From NCBI GenBank assembly GCA_019119365.1, contig DWXD01000051.1:1-55938 (forward strand): 55,938 nucleotides of DNA. Reading direction: 5' to 3'. Shown here one piece after another: positions 34,631-41,857 of this stretch. The notes under the pieces were generated by a model. It had not been told where the DNA came from. It worked only from the letters and a program-made list of their open reading frames with translations, and made no database searches. How positions within the stretch are numbered: the first letter of the stretch is position 1; each line of letters begins with the position of its first letter. Origin of the DNA: Candidatus Gemmiger stercoripullorum (GTDB lineage Bacteria > Bacillota > Clostridia > Oscillospirales > Ruminococcaceae). A program made the translations under genes and the position numbers.

Positions 34631-35488
34631 ATGGCTCTCACCGATCTTTCGGTCATCCGGGACCTGTGCGCCCGCTATGACTTTTCCCTGTCCAAGGGCT
34701 TTGGCCAGAACTTCATCATCAACCCCGGCGTCTGCCCGCGCATTGCGGAAGCCTCCGGCATCGGCCCCGGCTGGGGCGTGCTGGAGATCGGCCCCGGCAT
34801 CGGCGTGCTGACCGAGCAGCTTGCCGAACGCGCGGACAAGGTCGTCTCCGTCGAGGTCGACACCCGCCTGCAGCCGCTGCTGGCCGAGACGATGGCCGGC
34901 CACCCCAACTTCAAGCTCGTGCTGGGCGATGTGCTCAAGGTCGACCTGGCGGCGCTGCTCAAGGCCGAATTCCCCGGCATGCCGGTCGCTGTCTGCGCCA
35001 ACCTGCCTTACTACATCACCAGCCCCATCCTCATGCGCCTGCTGGAGGAGCGCCTGCCTATCCGCAGCATCACGGTCATGGTGCAGAAAGAGGCCGCCCA
35101 GCGCCTGTGCGCCGCGCCCGGCACCCGCCAGGCCGGGGCCATCAGCTACGCGGTGGCCTACTATGCCGCGCCGGAGCTGCTGTTTACGGTGCAGCCCGGC
35201 AGCTTTTATCCCGCGCCCAAAGTCACGAGCGCCGTCATCCGCCTGACGCTGCATGATACGCCGCCCGTACAGCCCGCAAACGGCGACGAGCGCGGCCTGT
35301 TCCGCCTGATCCGCGCGGCGTTCTCCCAGCGGCGCAAAACGGCCGCCAACGCCGTCGCGGCCGGCCTCGGCCTGCCCAAACCCCGGGTCACGGCCGCGCT
35401 GCAGGCCGCGGGGCTTGACGCCCGCCTGCGCCCCGAACAGCTTACCCTGGCCGATTACTGCGCCCTGCAGACCGCCCTCTGCGGTTGA
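34631..35488 (+). CDS. rsmA: 16S rRNA (adenine1518-N6/adenine1519-N6)-dimethyltransferase
   Basis: 285-residue KsgA/RsmA methyltransferase that dimethylates two adenosines in 16S rRNA helix 45. SAM motifs LEIGPGIGVLTEQL (motif I), SVEVD (motif II) and CANLPYYITSPI (motif IV, NLPY) are intact, with the N-terminal GQNFI signature. It starts at an ATG 10 bases after the S41 stop, behind GGGCGGGG, so it is probably cotranscribed. The tRNA-Thr promoter overlaps its stop codon. Confidence 0.95.
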   Translation: MALTDLSVIRDLCARYDFSLSKGFGQNFIINPGVCPRIAEASGIGPGWGVLEIGPGIGVLTEQLAERADKVVSVEVDTRLQPLLAETMAGHPNFKLVLGDVLKVDLAALLKAEFPGMPVAVCANLPYYITSPILMRLLEERLPIRSITVMVQKEAAQRLCAAPGTRQAGAISYAVAYYAAPELLFTVQPGSFYPAPKVTSAVIRLTLHDTPPVQPANGDERGLFRLIRAAFSQRRKTAANAVAAGLGLPKPRVTAALQAAGLDARLRPEQLTLADYCALQTALCG

Positions 35489-35514
35489 CAACCGCTGCCA
35501 AAACGTGCTACAAT
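35485..35514 (+). promoter_or_regulatory. Promoter of tRNA-Thr
   Basis: TTGACA (35485-35490, overlapping the rsmA stop), 18-base spacer, TACAAT (35509-35514), 12 bases before the tRNA. Confidence 0.75.
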
Positions 35515-35526
35515 AAACAAGTTCCC

Positions 35527-35602
35527 GCTGGCATAGCACAATTGGCAGTGCAGCTGATTTGTAATCAGCAGGTTGCAGGTTCGATTCCTGTTGCCAGCTC
35601 CA
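35527..35602 (+). tRNA. tRNA-Thr (anticodon TGT)
   Basis: 76 nt including an encoded CCA. Acceptor arms GCTGGCA (35527-35533) and TGCCAGC (35592-35598) pair. The anticodon stem CTGAT/ATCAG encloses TTTGTAA with anticodon TGT (reads ACA). The T-arm has the GGTTCGATTCC consensus. An intrinsic terminator follows. Confidence 0.97.
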
Positions 35603-35610
35603 GATAAAAA

Positions 35611-35657
35611 CCGCCGCCTCTGCGTGTGAGATCGCAGGGGCGGCGGCTTTCTTTTTT
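35611..35657 (+). terminator. Terminator of tRNA-Thr
   Basis: CCGCCGCCTCTGCG (35611-35624) pairs with CGCAGGGGCGGCGG (35633-35646), then CTTTCTTTTTT. Confidence 0.88.
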
Positions 35658-35846
35658 GGGCTCAATTGGGCGCTTTTGGCTGGAATGGTCAACTTTTGCT
35701 CAACTCCCATGGCCCGGCGGGCAGTGTAATGTAAAAAGCCCGCCCGGCGATTTACTGGCGCGGACGCTAGTTTCTTGATATAAGCGCTCTCGGTGCTGGT
35801 GCATGGGGGTGTTTATGTTTGGATTGACTGAAATATGTAAAAGCTG
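35658..35846. other. Lower-GC spacer between tRNA-Thr and hicAB
   Basis: About 190 bases of distinctly lower GC than the core genes, without ORF of merit. The position behind a tRNA 3' end and the base composition fit an integration scar, but I found no repeat of the tRNA 3' end and no integrase remnant that I could defend. Confidence 0.35.
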
Positions 35847-35875
35847 TTGACAAATACGTATAATACGTATACAAT
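35847..35875 (+). promoter_or_regulatory. Promoter of hicAB
   Basis: TTGACA (35847-35852), 17-base spacer, TACAAT (35870-35875). Confidence 0.8.
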
Positions 35876-35881
35876 GTATAC
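35854..35881. promoter_or_regulatory. Operator repeats of hicAB
   Basis: ATACGTATAATACGTAT (35854-35870) contains two TACGTA palindromes as a direct repeat, and GTATACAATGTATAC (35867-35881) is a dyad of GTATAC around AAT. They fill the spacer and the -10, as expected for HicB or HicAB repression. Confidence 0.7.
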
Positions 35882-35898
35882 AGGACGGAGGGGACAAA

Positions 35899-36090
35899 AT
35901 GCCGATGACACCAAAGCAGATTGTTAAGCTGCTGGAAGCCAACGGGTTTGAACTTGTAGGCTCTAACGGCTCGCACCGCAAGTACAGGAACCCGGCGACA
36001 GGGAAGACGGTCATTGTCCCGTTCCACGCCAAAGATTTGAAGCCGGGCACCGAAAGCAACATCCTAAAACAAGCGGGGCTTAAAAAGTGA
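35899..36090 (+). CDS. hicA: HicA mRNA interferase toxin
   Basis: 63-residue toxin with the double-stranded-RNA-binding-like fold. It has MTPKQIVKLLEANGFELV, then the catalytic His26 in GSHRKYRN and the end KPGTESNILKQAGL. It would cleave mRNA in a translation-independent way. GGAGGGG Shine-Dalgarno. The antitoxin follows after 27 bases, the usual hicA-hicB order. Lower-GC codon use than its neighbours suggests transfer. Confidence 0.93.
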   Translation: MPMTPKQIVKLLEANGFELVGSNGSHRKYRNPATGKTVIVPFHAKDLKPGTESNILKQAGLKK

Positions 36091-36117
36091 GCCTCGCTCC
36101 CAAGGGGGGGCTATCGC

Positions 36118-36495
36118 ATGCGCAAGATTTTTTATCCCGTCGTTTTCCACCCGGAAGAGGTGGGCTATACCGTCTCGGTCCCGGACCTGGACGGATGCTT
36201 TACCCAGGGAGACGATATGAACGAGGCCGTCGCCATGGCACAGGAAGCCATCGGTTTGATGCTGGAAGATCAAAAGGTTTATCCCCAGCCGAGCAACCCG
36301 GCAGATATTCGAACCGCCCCTGGCGACTTTGTGGTTATGATCCAGTTTGACGAGGAGGCATACAAAAAGCAGTTCAAGCCAGTAAAAAAGACGTTGAGCA
36401 TTCCCGCATGGCTGAATACGGCAGCGGAGGAAGCACATGTGAATTTTTCCGGCGTGCTGCAGGAAGCCTTGAAAGCAAAGCTGAATATCGGTTGA
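36118..36495 (+). CDS. hicB: HicB antitoxin
   Basis: 125-residue antitoxin. The N-terminal partial RNase H-like domain (YPVVFHPEEVGYTVSVPDLDGCFTQGDD) binds HicA. The C-terminal ribbon-helix-helix-like DNA-binding region (about 95-125, SIPAWLNTAAEEAHVNFSGVLQEALK) probably reads the palindromes upstream of hicA. AAGGGGGGG Shine-Dalgarno. Complete and apparently functional. Confidence 0.93.
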   Translation: MRKIFYPVVFHPEEVGYTVSVPDLDGCFTQGDDMNEAVAMAQEAIGLMLEDQKVYPQPSNPADIRTAPGDFVVMIQFDEEAYKKQFKPVKKTLSIPAWLNTAAEEAHVNFSGVLQEALKAKLNIG

Positions 36496-36505
36496 GTTTC
36501 CCGCC

Positions 36506-36540
36506 CCGCCGGACGCCCGGTGTGGCGGTTTTGTTTTGTC
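36506..36540 (+). terminator. Probable terminator of hicAB
   Basis: GC-rich arms CCGCC and GGCGG with an inner CCGG pair, followed by TTTTGTTTTGTCTTT. Confidence 0.55.
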
Positions 36541-36584
36541 TTTCGCGGCCGGGCCAAAGCCCGGCAAGCCTGAAAATCCGGCGT

Positions 36585-36902
36585 TCAGGCGGCGGCCGCA
36601 AAGTGCGTGTGCTTGGTTTTCCACTTGCGCAGCGCAATGGACAGCCAGAAACCGTAGATGCCCAGCGTCACAATGAACAGCAACAGCCACTTGACCCAGT
36701 TGCCGAACAGCTGCAAAGCAGTGCCGTCAAAAGCCAGGCGGCGGCCGTCCACAACGGTGTGTTTGGTCTCCCAGCGGTACACCATGCAGAACGCCCACGG
36801 GTAGCAGATGCCCAGCGTGCAGACCGTGATGAGGATGCCCAGCAGCCGCCAGCCGATCAGCTGCAAAAGCCCGCCGTCAAAATACGAGTTGTTGTTTTCC
36901 AT
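36585..36902 (-). CDS. DUF898-like small membrane protein
   Basis: 105 residues with two long hydrophobic stretches (about 12-35, LLQLIGWRLLGILITVCTLGICYPWAF, and 68-92, NWVKWLLLFIVTLGIYGFWLS). Each is followed by a very similar R/K-W-(E/K)-TKHT segment (YRWETKHT and RKWKTKHT), so the protein is a two-fold internal repeat. This pattern matches the YjgN/DUF898 family, whose function is unknown. GGGGAGGA Shine-Dalgarno. It lies 47 bases after the coupled asnA partner, probably in the same transcript. Confidence 0.7.
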   Translation of the reverse strand: MENNNSYFDGGLLQLIGWRLLGILITVCTLGICYPWAFCMVYRWETKHTVVDGRRLAFDGTALQLFGNWVKWLLLFIVTLGIYGFWLSIALRKWKTKHTHFAAAA

Positions 36903-36949
36903 CCTGTGTTCCTCCCCGGGGTGTATCTGTCCCCGCGCCTTTGCAGCGC

Positions 36950-37162
36950 TCACAGAAGGCCGTATACTTCATAAAACGTCAGCATGTCCTGCAAATTCAG
37001 CTTTTTGGCAAACAGCTGGCGGTAGGTGGCGGACTTGACCCGCCCGGCGGCTTTCAGGCGCTCCATCTGGGCGGTGGTGTCGGCATACTGGGCCTGCACG
37101 GCGGCCAGCATCGCCTCAAACTTTTCCAGCCGCGCCGCGCCGTCCGTTTGCGGCGCGCTCAC
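36950..37162 (-). CDS. 70-residue helical protein translationally coupled to asnA
   Basis: Starts at a GTG that overlaps the asnA stop as GTGA. Predicted all-helical and charged, with no membrane segment: LEKFEAMLAAVQAQYADTTAQMERLKAAGRVKSATYRQLFAKKLNLQDML. I do not recognise a family. Coupling suggests stoichiometric production with AsnA, so a regulator or partner is conceivable (inference). Real coding status is supported by the overlap and the balanced amino-acid composition, unlike the Arg-rich shadows nearby. Confidence 0.6.
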   Translation of the reverse strand: MSAPQTDGAARLEKFEAMLAAVQAQYADTTAQMERLKAAGRVKSATYRQLFAKKLNLQDMLTFYEVYGLL

Positions 37163-38169
37163 AGCAGCACCACCCCGGCGCCTTCGCAGGCGGCGCGGGT
37201 CTCGCTGTCCCACAAGCTCACCTGTACTTCGCCGACATGCGCCTTGCCCAGCAGCAGCATGCACAGCCGGCTTTGGCCGATGCCGCCGCCCATCGTCAGC
37301 GGCAGCTCGCCCGCCAGCAGCATTTTGTGGAACGGCAGCCCGGCACGCTCGGGGCAGCCGGCTTCGTCCAGCTGGCGGCGCAGCGCGTCGGGGTCGACAC
37401 GGATGCCCATGCTCGAAAGCTCCAGCGCGCAGCCCAGCGGCTTGTGCCAGAACAGGATGTCGCAGTTCAGCGTCCAGTCGTCATAGTCGGGCGCGCGGCC
37501 GTCGTGCGCCCGGCCGGACGCCAGCTTGCCGCCGATCTGCAGGAGGCAGATCGTGCCGTGCTCTTTGGCAAACGCGTTTTCGCGCTCCTTGGGCGTCAGG
37601 GCAGGGTAGAGGTCCTCGAGCTCCTGCGTTGTGATAAAAGTCACCTCGCGCCCCAGCCGCACACGCTTGAGCTCCGGGAATTTCCAGCGCAGCTCGTCCG
37701 CCGTCGCGCACACGGCGTCGACAATGTCGCGCACGGTGTCCTTCAAAAACGGCAGCGTGCGCTGGCGCGCGGTGATGACCCGCTCCCAGTCCCACTGGTC
37801 GACATAGATGCTGTGCAGGTTGTCGGGCTCCTCGTCGCGGCGGATGGCGTTCATGTCGCACACCAGGCCCTGCCCGGGGCGGAACCCGTACTTGTACAGC
37901 GCATAGCGCTTCCATTTGGCCAGGCTGTGCACGACCTCGGCGTCGCCGGAAAGGCAGGGCACGTCAAAGCGCACCGGCCGCTCAACGCCGTTGAGGTCGT
38001 CGTTCAGGCCGCTGCCGTGTTCAACAAACAGCGGCGCGGTCACGCGCTTCAGGTGCAGCGCCGCGCACAGCTTTTCCTGAAAGATCGTCTTGATCAGGCC
38101 GATGGCCTTCTGCGTGTCATACAGGCCCAGCAGGCTCTTGTAGTTCTGCGGAATATACGTTTTGGACAT
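37159..38169 (-). CDS. asnA: Aspartate--ammonia ligase
   Basis: 336-residue ammonia-dependent asparagine synthetase (class II-synthetase-like fold), making Asn from Asp, NH3 and ATP in the cytosol. Family segments include VEHGSGLNDDLNGVERPV, SLAKWKRYALYKYG, YVDQWDWE and the C-terminal MGGGIGQSRLCMLLLGKAHVGEVQVSLW. GAGGGGAAGGG Shine-Dalgarno. It lies 34 bases behind the exporter operon on the minus strand, without an evident promoter of its own. Confidence 0.96.
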   Translation of the reverse strand: MSKTYIPQNYKSLLGLYDTQKAIGLIKTIFQEKLCAALHLKRVTAPLFVEHGSGLNDDLNGVERPVRFDVPCLSGDAEVVHSLAKWKRYALYKYGFRPGQGLVCDMNAIRRDEEPDNLHSIYVDQWDWERVITARQRTLPFLKDTVRDIVDAVCATADELRWKFPELKRVRLGREVTFITTQELEDLYPALTPKERENAFAKEHGTICLLQIGGKLASGRAHDGRAPDYDDWTLNCDILFWHKPLGCALELSSMGIRVDPDALRRQLDEAGCPERAGLPFHKMLLAGELPLTMGGGIGQSRLCMLLLGKAHVGEVQVSLWDSETRAACEGAGVVLL

Positions 38170-38203
38170 ACTGTTTCCCTTCCCCTCTGTTATTGTGATC
38201 GGA

Positions 38204-39964
38204 TTATACCTGCGCAAACTGGCTCTGGTACAGTTCGGCATAGAAGCCGCCCTTTTCCAGCAGCTCGTCGTGCGTGCCGCTCTCAACGATGCTGCCCGCG
38301 CGCATCACCAGAATGCGGTCGGCGTTCTTGATGGTGGACAGCCGGTGCGCCACGATAAAGCTCGTGCGCCCGCGCATCAGCTCCTCGAACGCATCCTGCA
38401 CCAGCACTTCGGTGCGCGTGTCGATCGAACTCGTCGCTTCGTCCAGGATCAGGATCGGCGGACGGCGCAGCATCACGCGCGCAATGCACAAAAGCTGTTT
38501 CTGCCCGGCGCTCAGGTTGCCGCCGTCCTCGGCGATCATTGTGTCGTACCCCAGCGGCAGGCGGGTGATAAAGCTGTGGGCGCGCGCCTTTTTGGCGGCC
38601 GCCTCGATCTCGGCGCGGGTCGCGTCCGGCTTGCCGTAGGCGATGTTCTCGGCCACGGTGCCGCATTTCAGCCAGGTCTCCTGCAGCACCATGCCCAGGT
38701 TGGCGCGCAGCGAATCGCAGGTGACCCGGTCGATGGCGTGGTCGTCCACAAGCAGCGCGCCGCCGTCGATCTCATAGAACCGCATCAGCAGGTTGACCAG
38801 CGTCGTCTTGCCGCAGCCGGTCGGGCCGACAAGCGCGATGCGCTGCCCCGGCCAGACGCGCAGGTTCATATCCTCAATCAACGGCACATCGGGGTCATAG
38901 CGGAACCGCACATGCTCGAACGCCACGCGCCCCGCGCCCTGCGGCAGCACAACGGCGTCCGGCGCGTCCGGCCGCACGGGCTCTTCGTCGATCAGGTCGA
39001 ACACGCGCTGCGCGCAGGCCAGCGCATTCTGCAGCTCGGTCATAACGCTGGAAATGTCGTTGAAGGGCTTTGTGTACTGGTTGGCATACTGCAAAAGCGC
39101 CGAAAGGCTGCCCGCCGTGATGCCGCCCCCGCTGATGGCGATCAGCGCGCCGAGCACGGCCACCGCCGCGTATACGACCGAGTTGACCGCCCGCGTGCAG
39201 GGGTTGCTCAAAGACGAGTAGAAGGTCGCGCGCAGCCCGCAGCTCTGCAAATCGCGGTTGATGCGCTCGAAACGCTCCTCGGCGCGGTCTTCATAGGCAA
39301 AGGCGCGCACAAGGTGTTCGTTGCCGACCAGTTCCTCCACCAGGCCGGTCATCTCGGCGCGGGTATCGCTCTGCACGCGGAACATCGAGTAGGTGTGCTG
39401 GGCGATGAACTTGGCCACAAAGATGGACAGCGGCGTCAACACCACAACGACCAGCGTAATGCGCCAGTCGATGGACAGCATAAAGCCGAGCGTGACGGCG
39501 ATGGTCAGCACGCCGGTAAACAGCTGGGTAAAGCCCATCAGCAAACCGTCCGAAAACTGTTCGACGTCGGTTGTCAGGCGGCTGATCGTCTCGCCGGGGC
39601 GGTGCGCGTCGATATAGCGCAGCGGCAGCTGCTCCATATGGCTGAACGCATGTACGCGGATATCACGCACGACCTGGAACGTGATGCGGTTGTTGATCAC
39701 GTTCATCAGCCACTGGCACACGGCGGTCGCCGCCACCAGCAGCGCCAGCTTGACAGCCAGCCGCCCCAGCCCGGCAAAGTCCACCTGCCCGGGGCCGATG
39801 ATCAGGTCGACGCCCTGGCCGGTGACGATGGGCGCGTACAGCGTGGTCACAACGGTTGCGGCGGCCAGCAGCAGAGAAAGCAGCACCAGCGCGCGGTACG
39901 GCGCAATCAGCCGCAGCACCCGCCGCATCGTGGCAGGGCGGAGGTTTTTGTTCTGTTTGCTCAT
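38204..39964 (-). CDS. ABC exporter half-transporter, catalytic-Glu subunit
   Basis: 586-residue type IV ABC half-transporter: six-helix membrane domain (about 15-320), then the ATPase. Walker A GPTGCGKTT, Walker B ILILDEATSS with the catalytic Glu and H-loop IVAHRLST are canonical, but the signature reads NLSAGQKQL rather than LSGGQ. It overlaps the upstream partner by ATGA. Together they form a heterodimer with one intact and one degenerate ATP site, as in TM287/288- or BmrCD-like exporters. Substrate unknown; lipid, drug or peptide are all possible. Confidence 0.9.
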   Translation of the reverse strand: MSKQNKNLRPATMRRVLRLIAPYRALVLLSLLLAAATVVTTLYAPIVTGQGVDLIIGPGQVDFAGLGRLAVKLALLVAATAVCQWLMNVINNRITFQVVRDIRVHAFSHMEQLPLRYIDAHRPGETISRLTTDVEQFSDGLLMGFTQLFTGVLTIAVTLGFMLSIDWRITLVVVVLTPLSIFVAKFIAQHTYSMFRVQSDTRAEMTGLVEELVGNEHLVRAFAYEDRAEERFERINRDLQSCGLRATFYSSLSNPCTRAVNSVVYAAVAVLGALIAISGGGITAGSLSALLQYANQYTKPFNDISSVMTELQNALACAQRVFDLIDEEPVRPDAPDAVVLPQGAGRVAFEHVRFRYDPDVPLIEDMNLRVWPGQRIALVGPTGCGKTTLVNLLMRFYEIDGGALLVDDHAIDRVTCDSLRANLGMVLQETWLKCGTVAENIAYGKPDATRAEIEAAAKKARAHSFITRLPLGYDTMIAEDGGNLSAGQKQLLCIARVMLRRPPILILDEATSSIDTRTEVLVQDAFEELMRGRTSFIVAHRLSTIKNADRILVMRAGSIVESGTHDELLEKGGFYAELYQSQFAQV

Positions 39965-41700
39965 AACGTTTTCTCCACCTCCTCGCGGGAAAGCTGGCTT
40001 AGGCATATCTCCTTGTACACCGGGCAGCTGTCCAGCAGCGCGGCGTGTTCGCCGCAGCCGACAAGCGCGCCGTCGTCCAGAACAAGGATCTCATCCGCCC
40101 GCTGCACGGCCGCGGCCCGCTGCGAAACGATGACCACGGTCATGCCGTCGGTCTTTTCGCGCAGCGCGCGGCGCAGCGCGGCATCGGTCGCAAAGTCGAG
40201 CGCCGAGGAACTGTCGTCCAAAATCAGCACCGCCGGGCGGCCCACCAGCGCGCGGGCGATGGTCAGCCGCTGGCGCTGCCCGCCGGAAAAGTTGCGCCCG
40301 GCCGTCTCGACCGGCTCGTCCAGCCCGCCCGGCTTGCCGCGCACAAAGTCGGCCGCCTGGGCGATCTCCAGCGCCGCCCAGATCTGCTCGTCGGTCGCGT
40401 CGGGGCAGGCCCAGCGCATGTTGTCGCGGATGGTGCCGGTGAACAGCATCGCGCGCTGCGGTACGATGCCGACCAGGCGGCGCAGCTGCGCGAAGGAATA
40501 CTCTTTCACATCATGGCCGAACAGCTTGACGCAGCCGGCCCCCGCGTCGTAAAACCGCGCGATCAGGTCGATGAGCGTCGTCTTGCCGCTGCCGGTGCCG
40601 CCAATGACGCCGACCGTCTCGCCCGGCGCGGCGGAAAAACCGATGCCCTGCAGGCTCGGCGCGCCCGCGCCGCGGTAGGTGAAGCTGACATCCTCAAAGG
40701 CAATGGCAGGGGCCCCGGCGGCGGGCGCCAGCTCCGGCGCGGCGGGGTCGGCCATCGTGGTGGCCGTGTTCAGCAGCTCGTTGACGCGGATGCCGCTCGC
40801 AACCGCGCGGGTGATCGTGATGACAAGGTCGGCCGCGCGCAGCAGGTTGGTCAAAATCTGGTTGAGGTAGCTGATCAGGGCGATGATCTGCCCCTGGGTC
40901 AGCGTGCCCGCGTCGACAAACTGCCCGCCGCGCAAAAGCACCGCCAGAATGCCCAGGTTGACAATCACATAGGTCGCCGGGTTGAGCAGCGCCGAGATGT
41001 GCCCGGCCGCGGTCTGCACCTTCTTGAGCTTGTCGTTGGTCGCGGTGAACGCGTCGATCTCATCCTGCTGGCGGGAGAACGCCCGCACCACGCGCGCGCC
41101 GGCATAGTTTTCCCGCGTGAGCAGCGTGACCTTGTCCAGCGTGTTCTGCGCCTCGTGGTAGCGCGGCACCGTCACCCGCATCACCAGCACAATGACCAGC
41201 GTGATCAGCGCCGTCACGCCCAGGAACCACAGCGTCATCGGCACGCTGATGGTCAGCGACATCAGCAGCGCGCCAAGCACGATGAACGGGCAGCGCAGCA
41301 GCAGCCGCAGCGTCATGTTGACGCCGTTCTGCAGCTGGTTGACGTCGCTTGTCATGCGTGTGACCAGCGTCGGCGTGCCGACGCCGTCCAGCTCCGAATA
41401 GGACAGGGTGTTGATGTGGTGGAACAGGTCGCGCCGCAGCGCCGTGCCGTAGCCCAGCGCGCTTTTGGCGGCGAAATACTGCGCCGTGGCGCTGGCGGCC
41501 AGGCCGACGGCGGCCAGCAGCACCAGAATGCCGAACTGCCCCCAGATGAACGGCACGTCGCCCCGGCCGATGCCGGTGTCGACGAGCGCGGCCACCACCA
41601 GCGGCACCAGCAGCTCAAAACAGGCTTCCAGCATCTTGAACAGCGGAGCCAGCACGGTCTCTTTCTCATACCCTTTTAAGTAACGCAGCAGCCTGCGCAT
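39961..41700 (-). CDS. ABC exporter half-transporter, degenerate-site subunit
   Basis: 579-residue partner of the downstream half-transporter. Membrane domain about 10-315. The ATPase has Walker A GGTGSGKTT and a good signature NFSGGQRQR, but Walker B is AVLILDDSS (Asp in place of the catalytic Glu) and the H-loop is VIVSQRAAA (Gln in place of His). These are exactly the changes seen in the non-hydrolysing half of heterodimeric exporters, so they are not sequencing errors. GGGAGGAAG Shine-Dalgarno. First gene of the minus-strand operon, with a near-consensus promoter. Confidence 0.9.
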   Translation of the reverse strand: MRRLLRYLKGYEKETVLAPLFKMLEACFELLVPLVVAALVDTGIGRGDVPFIWGQFGILVLLAAVGLAASATAQYFAAKSALGYGTALRRDLFHHINTLSYSELDGVGTPTLVTRMTSDVNQLQNGVNMTLRLLLRCPFIVLGALLMSLTISVPMTLWFLGVTALITLVIVLVMRVTVPRYHEAQNTLDKVTLLTRENYAGARVVRAFSRQQDEIDAFTATNDKLKKVQTAAGHISALLNPATYVIVNLGILAVLLRGGQFVDAGTLTQGQIIALISYLNQILTNLLRAADLVITITRAVASGIRVNELLNTATTMADPAAPELAPAAGAPAIAFEDVSFTYRGAGAPSLQGIGFSAAPGETVGVIGGTGSGKTTLIDLIARFYDAGAGCVKLFGHDVKEYSFAQLRRLVGIVPQRAMLFTGTIRDNMRWACPDATDEQIWAALEIAQAADFVRGKPGGLDEPVETAGRNFSGGQRQRLTIARALVGRPAVLILDDSSSALDFATDAALRRALREKTDGMTVVIVSQRAAAVQRADEILVLDDGALVGCGEHAALLDSCPVYKEICLSQLSREEVEKTL

Positions 41701-41737
41701 AGGCAGCTTCCTCCCGTCAAATGGCAAGTTAAGGTTC

Positions 41738-41766
41738 ATTATACCATGGAAATGCGGATTTGTCAG
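41738..41766 (-). promoter_or_regulatory. Promoter of the ABC exporter operon
   Basis: On the minus strand CTGACA (41766-41761), 17-base spacer, TATAAT (41743-41738). Confidence 0.75.
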
Positions 41767-41857
41767 CGTTTCGGCCCGGTTTCGATGATTATTTGCCCCG
41801 CGGCCGCCTATACTGGAAATACGCCGCCAGACGCGGCGAACAGGAGGAGAACCAGGT

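Noticed and set aside
35489..35710. Antisense peptide over tRNA-Thr resembling many database entries
   Set aside because: It is the translated complement of a tRNA, a well-known spurious prediction.
35658..35898. Integrase remnant and att site behind tRNA-Thr
   Set aside because: No frame with integrase residues and no repeat of the tRNA 3' end were found; only position and GC hint at insertion.
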